From Ancistrus triradiatus (taxonomy: Eukaryota > Chordata > Actinopteri > Siluriformes > Loricariidae), in NCBI GenBank assembly GCA_025084515.1, contig JAJAGP010003178.1, positions 1 to 64,000 of the forward strand: DNA of 64,000 nucleotides. The letters are read 5' to 3'. Positions 1 through 10,983 of the stretch are shown here, in pieces. Each line of letters opens with the position of its first letter. Position 1 is the stretch's first letter. The notes below the pieces were generated by a model. The model was not told the origin of the DNA and searched no databases. It saw nothing but the letters and a program-made list of their open reading frames with translations. The translations under genes and the position numbers were made by a program.

Positions 1-55
1 GCAGAATGTACACTGAAAAATATAGAATGCCTAAGACTTTTGCACAGTACTGTAT
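1..55 (+). mobile_element. Terminal fragment of a Tc1-type transposon
   Basis: The tail gacttttgcacagtactgta resembles the end of a common teleost Tc1-type inverted repeat followed by TA. A related start, tactgtgcaaaagtca, occurs near 47105. The rest of the element lies outside the window. Confidence 0.4.
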
Positions 56-194
56 ATTTGCTCTTGTTAACATACTCAATAGGTTATGCAGCCAGAAAAG
101 CTCTTGTGTTCGAATATCATTCCTAAACTGACTACATTCATATGAAATCGGTAACCTGTTTGCTATAGTGAGATTGGACACTGATGTGCTGCAT

Positions 195-350
195 TACATT
201 AGTACATTCACAGCATTTAGCAGATGTCCTTAGTAATTAAGCACTGAGCTGATCATTTGAGGATTTAGTTCAAGGGTCCAACATTGGCATCTTTGTAAAC
301 TGAAAATCCTGCGATTTGTAGTCTAAACCCTAACCACTGATCCTCCATAG
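195..350 (-). mobile_element. Decayed tRNA-derived SINE, minus orientation
   Basis: acattcacagcatttagcagatgtcctta is the reverse complement of the SINE tail seen at 43621-43820, in worn form. ccctaaccactgatcctcc at the right end corresponds to the tRNA-like head. Confidence 0.4.
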
Positions 351-1160
351 TCCTAATCTTACAGCACCTGGTATTCCCAGGCAGTCTTCCATCCAACCAC
401 TGACCAAGCCCTATCCCTGCTTAGCTTCTGAGATTGAATAAATGGGCATTCACAGAGTGGTTTGGCTGTATTCCTATCACTGTTTGACAATAAGGTCTGG
501 TCACTGCCAGTGTTCCAGTATATCCCAACATGTTGGATGAGAGATTGACGCAAGAGATTTGTGTACACCAGTCAGTTTCTCCAACACCAGACTGATCAAA
601 CAGTCTTTCTTCATGAACTTCATTTTGTACTGAGAAACATTCAAAAGACTAAAACAGGAAATATAACTATCACTAATTTCTATAATCTTTTTTTCAACAA
701 ATGAGTTATAACGAAGTGAGTGCTAACCCCAGTGCTTGCTCTATCCTCAACAGTTCTTAAATCTAAGCACGTAAATGATTATATTTCTAATTTGCACTTG
801 GTCATCCTGATTCTGTCATGAACATATTTTGCCATATGAACACTGTTAATAATTGATATATAATGTACTTTGTGACCCTGACATATGTGAATGAATGAAT
901 GAATTAATATATAATGCAACTGTTGGAAACTCGTGCTAGGCTTTCAAATTGAAGGTCAGATGGTATGATTAAAGGTCACTGCTATGGACTGAAATCGCAT
1001 CCTAGGAGCAATTTTGTCACCCCATATACCTCCATGCCACCCCTCACCAGGATTTGCATGGTCAAAATGTAAAACTTTCACTTTCTTATAATGCCATTTT
1101 TGACATTTTGACACACTAAGGGCACTTTGGAAACATCAATTAAAACATGTCTTTTTAATT
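351..1160. other. No recognised gene
   Basis: AT-rich unique-looking sequence with scattered short repeats such as gaatgaatgaatgaatt near 890. The open frames are short and lack codon or motif support. Confidence 0.5.
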
Positions 1161-1297
1161 GATAATATGAATGTGGGAGGAAACCAGAGAACCCCGGAAA
1201 ACACAAACACACACACACACACAACATGCAAACTCCACACAGGCGGAGTCCTGGGATTGAACCAGGGGTTCTCGGAGCTGTGAGGCGACAGTGCTAA
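1160..1297 (-). mobile_element. SINE-like fragment, minus orientation
   Basis: atgtgggaggaaaccagaga, tgcaaactccacacaggcg and gagctgtgaggcgacagtgc are parts of a widespread fish SINE whose head reads gcactgtcgcctcacagctc on the other strand. An (AC)n tract at 1200-1223 interrupts it. Confidence 0.55.
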
Positions 1298-1471
1298 CCC
1301 AGGAAAAAATGTACTGTGAAATTTGACAGTAGAACCATGAAGTGGCCAAATTACCATCAAAAATTCATAGTAGAACTGTGAACATCATGGCCAAATTGTG
1401 AAAGTTCACATTAAAACTGTCAAGCAATTCACAGTTTTACTATGAAAATTCACAGTACATTTTTCCCTGGG
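1298..1471. mobile_element. 174-bp palindromic element (MITE-like)
   Basis: cccaggaaaaaatgtactgt at the left end is matched by the reverse complement at the right end (acagtacatttttccctggg). The inner halves also pair (tagaaccatgaag..., tagaactgtgaac...), so most of the element can fold on itself. It has no coding capacity. Confidence 0.55.
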
Positions 1472-1474
1472 AAC

Positions 1475-2011
1475 CACTGCTCTAATGTGTGAAACAAATT
1501 AACAAAAAAAAAACAACAAGAGCAAATTCAGGAACACAAAAACATAAACAGAAGCCCTACCATAATAGCTAAGTACTTATTGACTTGCACTTGATGGTTA
1601 CTGATGCACTTATTAGTGCATATTTCCATCAAGGGCATTTGTATGACTTTATTGTGAATATGCATTTAAATATTATTCCATGGCATGAATACGAATATGC
1701 AAGCCCTAAAAGAAGCCTGTGTTATACTGAGTCCCCCCAAAATAATCTGCCCATCTGCCCTATTCCCTATAATTATTTTTTTCTTATCACAAATAATTAA
1801 TCCTTAATTTATTTGCAGAGCAAATACACGAATAGCACAAAACCCACCACACACTAATGACTTTCTAAATGTAATATGTTTCATTAAAGAGCTACAAATT
1901 TAATTTGCAAGTGTGCATAAACTCTATGAACATGTTACTGATGAAATTATTCACGCCCTTGATCTTTAATGTATGTGAAGATTTATTTATATTTCTTCTG
2001 GTGTGTAGATG
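1475..2011. other. No recognised gene
   Basis: AT-rich sequence with short open frames of no recognisable family. No repeat boundary is visible. Confidence 0.5.
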
Positions 2012-3491
2012 CAGTGGTTGAAAGGTTGTGAACCCTTTAGGATTTTCTATATTTCTGCATAAATATGACCTAAAACAACATAACATTTTGACACAAGTCC
2101 TAAAAGTAGATCAAAAGAACCCAGTTAAACAAAAGAGACAACAATATTGTACTTGGTAATTTATTTATTGAAGATAATGATCCAGTATTACATATTAGCG
2201 AGTGGCAAAATTATATGAACCTCTGCTTTCAGTAACTGGTGTGACCCCCCTGTGCAGTGATAACTGCAACTAAACGTTTCCTGTTGATCAGCCCTGCACA
2301 CCAGCTTGGAGGAATTTAAGCCCATTTTTCCATACAGAACAGCTTCAACTCTAGGATGTTGGTAGGTTTCCTCACATTAACTGCTCACTTCAGGTCCTTT
2401 CACAACATTTCAGTTGGATTAAGGTCAGGACTTGGTCATTCCAAAACATTAATTTTATTCTTCTTTTACCATATTTTGGTAGAACTACTTGTGTGCTTAG
2501 GGTCGTTGTCTTGATGTATGACCCACCTTCTCTTGAGATTCAGTTCATGGACAGATGTCCTGACATTCCAGTGGCAGGAAAACAGGTCAAACCATGATAT
2601 TACCACAACCATGTTTCACAGATGGGATAAGGTTTTTATGCTGGAATGCAGTGTTTTCCTTTCTTCAAACAAAATGCTTTTCTTTTAAACCAAAATGTTC
2701 TATTTTGGTCTCATCCATCCATAAAACATTCTTCCAATAGCCTTCTGGCTTGTCCATGTGATCTTTAGCAAACTGCAGACGAGCAGTAATGTCTTTTTGG
2801 AGAGCAGTGGCTTTCTCCTTGCAACCCTGCCATGCACACCATTGTTGTTCAGTGTTCTTCTGATGGTGGACTCATGAACATTAACATTAGCCAATGTGAG
2901 AGAGGCCTTCAGTTGCTTAGAGGTTACTTTTGACCTCGCCAACTATTACATGCCTTTGCTCTTGGTGTGATCTTTGTTGGTCGACCACTCCTGGGGAGGA
3001 TAACAATGGTCTTGAATTTCCTCCATTTGTACACAATCTGTCGGACTGTGGATTGGTGGAGTCCTGACTCTTTAGAGACAACAACATCAACAACACTTTT
3101 TCTGAGGTCCTCAGAAATCTCATTTGTCCGTGCCATGATACACCTCCACAAACATGTGTTGTGAAGAGCAGACTTTGATAGATCCCTGTTCTTTAAATAA
3201 AACAGGATGCCCACTCACACCTGATTGTCATCCTATTGATTGAAAACACCTGACTCCAATTTCACCTCTAAATTAACTGCTAATCCTAGAGGTTCACATA
3301 CTATTGCTACTCACTAATATGTAATATTTGATCATTTTCCTCAATAAATATAATATTTTTGTCTCATTTGTTTAACTGGGTTCTCTTTATCTACTGTTAG
3401 GACTTGTGTGAAAATCTGATGATGTTTTAGATCATATTTATGCAGAAATATAGAAAATTCTAAAGGGTTCACAAACTTTCAAGCACCACTG
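2012..3491 (-). mobile_element. Tc1-type transposon, family A, copy 1 (inactive)
   Basis: Inverted ends (cagtggttgaaaggttgtga on the left; ttcaagcaccactg on the right, then TA) enclose about 1.48 kb. On the minus strand the transposase N-terminal helix-turn-helix survives (GLHQSTVRQIVYKWRKF, then SGRPTKITPRA, 2940-3160), followed by ESTIRRTLNNNGVHGRVARR. The catalytic part is broken by frameshifts and deletions. Confidence 0.85.
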
Positions 3492-3759
3492 TATAGTCTG
3501 TAGAACTCTGCATATGACTGCAGCTTCATCTCTGTGATGCTTGATCTGAAATACTTTAAACTTGTTTTGTAGAGACATGTCAGTGTGTGTATATTGGACC
3601 CTCAAAAATGCATTTGACTGTAGCTTCAGCAGAGGTAACGATAAAAGGGTAGCATAATTTAAGCAATATTATTAAACCCTGCTGAAGTTATTGTCCATTC
3701 TCTCTTTTATTTTCTTATATGTCCTCCTTTGTTGATATGCCTATGCATTTTAATATTGT

Positions 3760-4290
3760 GTTGCAACACAATTCATTTCACAAGAGTCCCTTCAGCTTGT
3801 TTAGCTCCCCCTGCTTTCTCCTTCCTACCCAGCAAGTGGGGCTGTAGCCACCTGCTGGTCTGTCCTCTATATATGCCCTCTTCCTGTGCTCTTCCTTGTC
3901 TGGCTTCTTCACTCCCTGGTTGCCTTGGCTCTCCTCTTCTCCTGGTTTGTCCCCTGAGCTTTAGTCTCTGTTCCACTGTGTTCTTTGTATTTAATAGTTG
4001 TCTTAGGTTTAAGTTGTGTGTAGCATTGTTACTGTGTGTTAGCATTTCCTTTGTTTGCCACCTATTAGCATTAGCCTTGTTCGCTTTGTTTGTGACATGT
4101 TAGCTTTACCTTTGAGTGTTGTCTTGTATGCTACCTTGTTAAGTCTGTTCCTAGTGTTTGTTTTGTTTGGTTTGGTTTGGTTTGGTTTGGTTTGGTTTGT
4201 ATGCATGTTTCACAATGTTCACTATAAATAAACCTGCACCACTTGCACTTACATCCGCCTCCCTGTTCCTTCCGAGCCAAAAGCGTGACA
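3760..4290 (+). mobile_element. Putative solo LTR of a retrotransposon
   Basis: A TATA-like ctatatatgccctc near 3868, an AATAAA-containing ataaataaacctgcacc near 4225, and an end at gcgtgaca (4283-4290) are the order expected in a Ty3/gypsy-like LTR. A (GGTTT)n tract sits inside. No gag or pol is nearby. The 5' boundary is not clear. A 124-residue frame at 3729-4103 is Leu/Cys-rich and looks incidental. Confidence 0.4.
4160..4200 (+). repeat. (GGTTT)n microsatellite
   Basis: About eight perfect pentamers, inside the LTR-like block. Confidence 0.9.
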
Positions 4291-4584
4291 TTTTGCGGTT
4301 GTGTTTTATGATAGGGTAGGTTTTTTGGGGGGTTTTTTTTATGTTTGTTTGGCTGGGGGTCTTTAATCTTCTTTGCTTTTTTTTAGGGCTTCCATAGGTA
4401 TCAGGAAACATAAATGATCTTATAGAATAATATAGGTAGGAAATCAAGTAGTGAAGCACTGTAAGCATTGTATGAATGTAATGTTAGGCAAATGTAGTTT
4501 AATATCCTTGTGTTCTCTCAGCAAATCCAATGCTATCCATTTTATTTTAATTGAAGTAAATGAACAGAATCAGCCATATTATTA

Positions 4585-5075
4585 GGACTTTTGAGTGGCA
4601 CAGTGATCTAATATGCTAGTCCACCAGTAGGTTCAAGTCTAAGAACCCTGGGCTACAAGTCCAGACACAATGTTCTTCAGGAAGGTGTGGTCATGGGGGA
4701 ATCATCCCCAGGCATTGCAACAGCGACCAGAACCCAGCCATGTGATGGAATGGTGTCCCATCCAGAGCACATTTACGCCTGGGCCATGTGATCTCTAGAT
4801 CCCCAGCAACCTTGCCCAAGAAAAGTGGTATTAAATTGTAAAAAACATACATAAATATTACTGTGTCATTTTAGTAATTTGCATGTTCTCCCAGTGCTCA
4901 TGGAGTTTCTCTTGGTACTCTAGTTTCCTCCCACATTCCAAAGACATGTGTTAGGTTAATTGGAGTCTCTGAAGTGTCCAGTGTGCATGTACCCTGTGAT
5001 GGAGTGACCCCACCATTTAGGTTTGGTCTTGTTTCAGATTGGACTGCCCATGACTCTGGTCTTCAAAATGAATGA
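4585..5075 (+). mobile_element. Two worn SINE-like fragments
   Basis: 4590-4850 has ggttcaagtctaagaacc and gatggaatggtgtcccatcc, related to the copy at 30598-30880. 4880-5075 has gcatgttctcccagtgctca, tttcctcccacattccaaag and gttaggttaattggagtctc, the body of the SINE also seen at 32788-33045. Confidence 0.5.
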
Positions 5076-7200
5076 GTGAATCATTATAGCATGAATGATA
5101 TGAACTCTTGATATAGTTTCATCCAAACTTTTCTATAGCAAGTCCTAGAGGACTGTGGTGGTTAATAAGAGTGTCATTTCCTCTCTGTTGCTCCCCCTTC
5201 CTCACCAACACCCTTCACATGTCCTCGCTCTCACACCTCCATCTCTTGGTATAAACGGAGATATATAATTTATATTGCCTCCCGCTAACCTCCCTGCTTG
5301 TGCCACTGACCTGTGGTAAGAAGGAAATCAATAGTCAATTCCATTTTGCAGCCTGCTGGTGACAGCTACTAGATAGCAGAGCGCTGGATGCTTGTAAGGT
5401 GCAGGATTGTGCGGCCAGGCTTGTCTGGCACCAACACAGCTCCCGGACCCACCGATATACATGCACACACTCCTCTGGCTCTGTTGTTACTGAGACAACT
5501 ATAAAGTGCACATGGCCAGAAGTGTGTGGACACCCGTATGTTGATATAGAACATATTAATCAGACATCAGGGCATAAGTATAAAGTTTTATTGCTGTAAT
5601 ATCCTATTATCTATACCTAGGATATCCATAAAATCCTAGGTTATTACTAGAGCATTAGTCAGGGCACACTAATGTTACACCATAAGATCTGGCTCACAGC
5701 TATTCTTATTGTTTGTTCACACGGTAGAGCATTTTCTGCAGATAAACCACCAGTGATCCACAATAAATCTGACTGGTTCCTTTTTAACCTCCCTCCATTT
5801 TGTTTTGGGTCCTTAATGCATACATTCATTTTTAATGCATAAAATCCCTTTATTTAAGTAGTCATGCCATGAAAAGTAACACATGATAAGTGGAGTTTAT
5901 CCTCTTTAATCCACAACAACCATGGTGGAAAAATGGAAACTGTGGTGAAACAAATTTACCCACAATAATCACTTTCCTGTCATAGAATATAATGGTGTTT
6001 TGTGTGGAATACATTTCATCCTCCAACAGTAGATGGAATTTAGGCACTTTTTAAATTACTGAGCTCAGCCCATTCTACCACTTTGTCATTTATGGAGATA
6101 TCCATTAAACTAGTGTAGCCCTATCTGGACAGGATTTGAATTACATAGGGTTCTTTGGCAGTTGCTTCATTTACAGGGGCTACTGGGTGATTTTATTTCT
6201 CTTTGGATCTATGTTTTCTCACTCCTCCCCTGTTAATATTCTACTAGAATTATCTACTGTTTTTCACCAAACTCAGTGGTGCCCTGATGAATCCAGTCCC
6301 GTCCAGATGCACATATCCGTGATTTTACAGGCAGTTTGACCATGTTTTCTAGTGCACAAACAACATTCATTGAAGCATTATATTACATTTAAATATGCAC
6401 ATTATATGCTTTTAGTTTTCTCATAATGATTATAAGCCCTATCAGTCACTTGTGTGTGAGTCAACAACCAAGTTCACTTAGAATACAACATGCTAGAAGC
6501 CAGCTTGTCCTGCAGGATTGTTTTTATAACCAACCAGATGCAAGATGAGCAGTGGTATAACTGAGGAGGTCTATTGAAAAACTCATGCCATCTGAATAGG
6601 GCTTATGATTGATGTTGTGCTCCACTTAAAACCATGTAATTGAAATAAATCTCAGCCAATATGTGATTTTCTAATATAGCTGTTACTTATGAAAACTGAA
6701 TATTTTGTAAATTTCTTCCAATCCATACCCATAATGTAATGTGTCTTCTGGGTGCTAAGGCTAAGTTTTTTAATGGGATTTATACATTTAATAGTATTAT
6801 ATCCGAGGAAGAATGAGCTAGAAAGAGAATTTCCAAGATTAAAAAGTTTATTAAACCTCAAACATGGTGATTTGAAGGTTAAGAAAGGTGGTGAAATTGG
6901 TTTGTTTGAGTCTGCTGTCAGGAAAATGTGTTCTCTTTGGTATGCTTTACTACTGAAAATTATCTAGGGGAACAATTAGCCTAGGTTCACATGGACAGAT
7001 TAATGTTGGTCACTGTTTTTGGAGGAATGCGTTTGATGGTGAAGGTCATTTTGCATCATCACACAGAAATATCTAAGTCTAAGTCTAAGTCACACGGAAA
7101 TATCGAAGTCTAAGTCATATCTGTCTCTAACTACATGCTACATGATATATATAGTATTGCATCTGTATTACATGGTGTACTAAATGCTCATTATTGCATA
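5076..7200. other. Two kilobases without a recognised gene
   Basis: I saw no splice-linked coding exons, RNA genes or clear transposon in this mostly unique-looking stretch. ggccagaagtgtgtggacac near 5513 resembles the end of a common fish DNA transposon, and a tcta-agtc repeat lies at 7073-7117. Open frames here are under 75 residues and unlike any family I know. Confidence 0.5.
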
Positions 7201-7907
7201 CAGCCGGGCAAAAAAGTATTTAGTCACGCCCTGATTGTGCAAGTTCTCCTACTTAGAAAGACGAGAGAGGTCTGTAATTTTCATTATTGGTACACTTCAA
7301 GTATGAGAGAGAAAATGAGAAAAAAAATCTAGGAAATCACACTGTAGGATTTTTAAAGAATTTAATTGTAAATCATGGTGGAAAATAAGTATTTGGTCAC
7401 CCACAAACAAGCAAGATTCTGGCTCTCACAGACCTGTAACTTTTGTCCTCCACTCGTTACCTGTATTAACAGCACCTGTTTGACCTCATTATCTGTATAA
7501 AAGACACCTGTCCACAGCCTCAAACAGTCAGACTCCAAACTCAACCATGGCCAAGACCAAAGAGCTGTTGAAGGACGCCAGGAAGAAAAAATTGTAACCT
7601 TTCACCAGGCTGGGAAGATGCGAATCTACAATAAGGCAGCATAGGTGGTGTGAATAAACTCACTGTGGGAGCAATGGTAAAAAAATGGAAGACATACAAG
7701 TCACTGATAAATCTCCCCATCTGGGGCTCCACGCAAGATCTTCATCTCGTGGCGTCAAATGATCATGAGAACGGTGAGCAAAAATCCCAGAACTCACATG
7801 GAGGGACCTGATGAATGACCTGCAGAGAGCTTGGAACCAAAGTAACAAAAAGGCTAATCAGTAAACACTACGCCAAGAAGGACTCAGATCCTGTAGTCGC
7901 CCCCCTG

Positions 7908-8592
7908 CTCTCTCTAATCTCTAACCACCTAACCCGTTTAACGTGGCCAGTATTTAGGACAAGTGGGTTGACTGGGGTTTTGTAGAAACAATCGGGAGAT
8001 TGGAGTATTCCTGCCAGGGCTTAGTCCTTTGTTTAGAGTAAGGATATCCTTTTTCCGCTGGTCCCACCCACACGATTATGACGTTTCGGACCTTTTGCGT
8101 TTTTTAGCGATCATCGTAAGAATCGCTTCCGTTTTGTTTTTTTTTTCCGTCGTCCCCTAGTTTGGCTCCGCTCAGCGCTGGGTGAACATCATTCCCCCCT
8201 CCCTTCGCTTACCCCCTGCTCTCCGCTCCCCTTTCCGCGAGTGTGATTTCTATGTGTTGCCGTGTGTGACTGTGGGGGCCATCTATCTCCCTATATACAG
8301 GCATAGAAGCCCATTTTATAGTTTTTGTTGGAATCCTCCTTTTCAGGTGGCTGTTGGGTATTGCATTAGAGCTCTCTCTCCTGCAGCCCAGGTTTCGTCC
8401 CCCAGCCACTGAGGCTACTTCACAATTGTTTTATTTCTTTCTTTCTTTTGGTTTTTGAACCACGACTTGATTTTTATATTTATATTTTGGTTCACTATTT
8501 CCATCTGGAGCTAACTGCGTGGGTCCTGAAAAACCCTTATTCTTGTTTATTTTTCACGGTTCGCCCTCGTTTTTATTATGCAAATCGTAACA
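7908..8592 (+). mobile_element. LTR-like block inside the family B transposon
   Basis: It is moderately GC-rich, has a TATA-like ccctatatacaggc at about 8290, and ends cgtaaca, recalling the gcgtgaca end near 4290. There is no coding sequence. Direct flanking repeats are not visible, consistent with a deletion at the insertion site. Confidence 0.38.
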
Positions 8593-8651
8593 GTATCATG
8601 AGATTTTAAGCCAAAACCTCCTTCCATCAGTGAGATCATTGAAGATGGAAC

Positions 8652-8915
8652 GTGGCTGGGTCTTCCAGCATGACAATGATTCCAAACACAACGAAGGAGT
8701 GGCTCCGTAAAAAGCATTTCAAGGTCCTGGAGTGGCCTAGTCAGTCTCCAGACCTCAACCCCATAGAAAATTTGTGGAGGGAGTTGAAAGTCCGTGTTGC
8801 CCAGCGACAGCCCCAAAACATCACTGCTGTAGAGGAGATCTGCATGGAGGAATGGGCCAAAATACCAGCTAGAGTGTGTGCATACTCTCCTGCACTCCTT
8901 AGCTATGCTAAATGA
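8652..8915 (+). pseudogene. Transposase C-terminal fragment (Tc1 family B)
   Basis: A stop-free stretch encodes KEWLRKKHFKVLEWPSQSPD followed by LNPIENLW, the part of a DD34E transposase around the catalytic Glu. The N-terminal DNA-binding domain and both Asp motifs are not in the frame, so it cannot be active. Confidence 0.75.
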
Positions 8916-9114
8916 GAAACTCTGCAGTGCATGATGTAAGAAGTCATGTGGCAGGAGTGATGAGCACTGGGAAATGTAGTGAGAAAAAACCACGGTCATG
9001 ACAATAATACTTGTTTTTTGTTTTTCACTTTCAATACATTAATCAATAAATTAGATGAGAAATTAAATACTTAATTATTAAAATAAGCTTTATATTAATG
9101 ATTTTGCCCAACTG

Positions 9115-10502
9115 TAGTTTAATGTAAGTGTTTTAAGCATGCTTAAGGAACACTATGATATATACAGTATATATTGAACTCCTCGATTTAAGATAAATTC
9201 AACTTATGATGGATTTGTCTGAACGTATCCCTATTGTAAATCAGGGACTACCTGTATATGTGGTATCAGACTGAGCCAACAGTGCTGAGTGACATTTGGC
9301 TGGCATGGTGCTCCTTATAAGCACAGCATTGATGAGGCACAGGTCTCACTACTCAGGAGAATTCTGTGTCCTGGATCTGTCAGTTGTGGACAGTTGTGAT
9401 AATCCCAGCACAGCATGACATGTTAGGTTAATTGGTGTTTCCAAATTGTGTGTGAGTGTGTGTATGAGTGTGTGATTGTGTGTGACCTACGATGGATTGG
9501 CACCCTGTCTTGGGATGTTCCTGACTTGTGGCCTGTGCCGCTGGTTGTGCAATGGCTTCCCTGCGACCCTGACCAGGATTAAGAGGATAAGAAATTGAAT
9601 GAATGAATGAATGTTTCATAAATTACAGAGTGGATTTTTTGAATCTTAATCATGCTGCTGCATAAGATCCATCAACTCAATGAAGTCAGGGCTGAATGCA
9701 TTTTGGACAGCCATGAAATATGTCCATTTGAACTCAACTTTATATTCAAAATTCAGTATTTGGACAACCACAACCATAATGCAACGATTTCACTAAAGTT
9801 AACTCGTATGAAAGTTAATGAACATTTAAGCTTAGGGCTAGAGGCAGAGTTAGCAGTGGTATCTCTTGAATTAAATTAGGTTGCCATCCCTGAATCTAGT
9901 CAAGAATAACATGACAGTTTTTACACCGCTGAGTTAGCTGCAGGCCTCGAACTCACAAAGCATGTAATGTCCTCAGCAATGTATTCCATTTAATATTGCT
10001 GATTAGCACAGAGATGAAAGAAAACGTGTCAGCTACACTCTAATCAGATAATGGTTTTTATTAGCATGCAATCTCTTTTTCTTCTCTTCACAGAAGCGGA
10101 ATTTCATCCTTTTTCACTGTTTTCTGATTGGGACTTGTGTTTCACAAAAAAAAAGCAAATAAACAGTTGAGTAGGTAGCAGAATTATTTTAGAATTTAAT
10201 GGACTAATAAACATAATTTAATGAATGGCCTATAACCTTAATTTTAACGCAGAAGATTTATCTTCACATGTCAACTTCATCAACATATGTAGGTTTTAAA
10301 AATAGGGTTTCTATTTCCTATGATTATTTTGTTACAAAATAATGTAACTCCCTGTCATCTCTGCATGTCTCCCTTTTCATTTCACAGTAGCAGGCTAGCT
10401 AGTTAGCTGCTAAGAAACATTAGCTCACATCTAAACATGGGTACCATTTCATTAATGGAGACTCGATTTGCTTTGTGCTGCTCAGTGATTTATTTACTAG
10501 TA
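9115..10502. other. No gene; SINE-like tail at 9418-9615
   Basis: 9418-9615 (gttaggttaattggtgtttc, gatggattggcaccctgtct, ending in GAAT repeats) is the 3' part of a common fish SINE with an internal TG-rich stretch. The remainder is AT-rich and has no supported exon. Confidence 0.5.
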
Positions 10503-10983
10503 CAGTGGGGCAAAAAAGTATTTAGTTAGCCACTGATTGTGCAAGTTCTCCTACAAAATGTTCATCATAGGTACACTTCAACTATGATAGACAAAATTGC
10601 CAAGAAAGGTTATGTTACAAAGTATTGAGTTGAACTTTTGTTATTGACCAAATACTTCTTTTCCACCAGAATTTACAATTAAATTCTTTAAAAATCATTA
10701 ATACAGGTAACGAGTGGAGGACAGAAGAGCTTCTTGAAGAAGTTACAGGTCTGTGAGAGCCAGAAATCTTGCTTGTTTGTGGGTAACCAAATACTTATTT
10801 TCCCCCATGATTTACAATTAAATTCTTTAAAAATCTTACAATGTGATTTCCTGAATTTTTTTTCTCATTTTGTCTCTCATAGGTGAAGTGTACCTATGAT
10901 GAAAATTACAGACCTCTCTCATCTTATTAAGTAGGAGAACTTGCACAATCAGGGTCTGACTAACTATTTTTTTTGCCTCACTG
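10503..10983. mobile_element. Short non-autonomous Tc1 family B derivative (481 bp)
   Basis: Both ends carry the family B inverted repeat (cagtggggcaaaaaagtatt and its complement ending gcctcactg) with TA on each side. The transposase is entirely absent; only the long terminal arms and about 100 bp between them remain. Confidence 0.85.

Larger units (their letters stand above)
7201..9114 (+). mobile_element. Tc1-type transposon, family B, copy 1, with internal replacement
   Basis: It starts cagccgggcaaaaaagtatt directly after TA and ends tttgcccaactg before TA. The left half follows the family B consensus to about 7907. Family sequence returns at about 8593 (catgagattttaagccaaaa) and encodes a C-terminal transposase piece, VLEWPSQSPDLNPIENLW. 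About 240 bp of the consensus is missing and is replaced by 685 bp of LTR-like DNA. The right end from 8880 also contains unrelated sequence. Confidence 0.8.

Noticed and set aside
3729..4103. 124-residue plus-strand open frame
   Set aside because: Leu/Cys/Phe-rich low-complexity translation of a CT-rich LTR-like block, with no family motif.
8547..8999. 150-residue minus-strand open frame
   Set aside because: Crosses the junction of the LTR-like block and an antisense transposase, so it is a chance frame.
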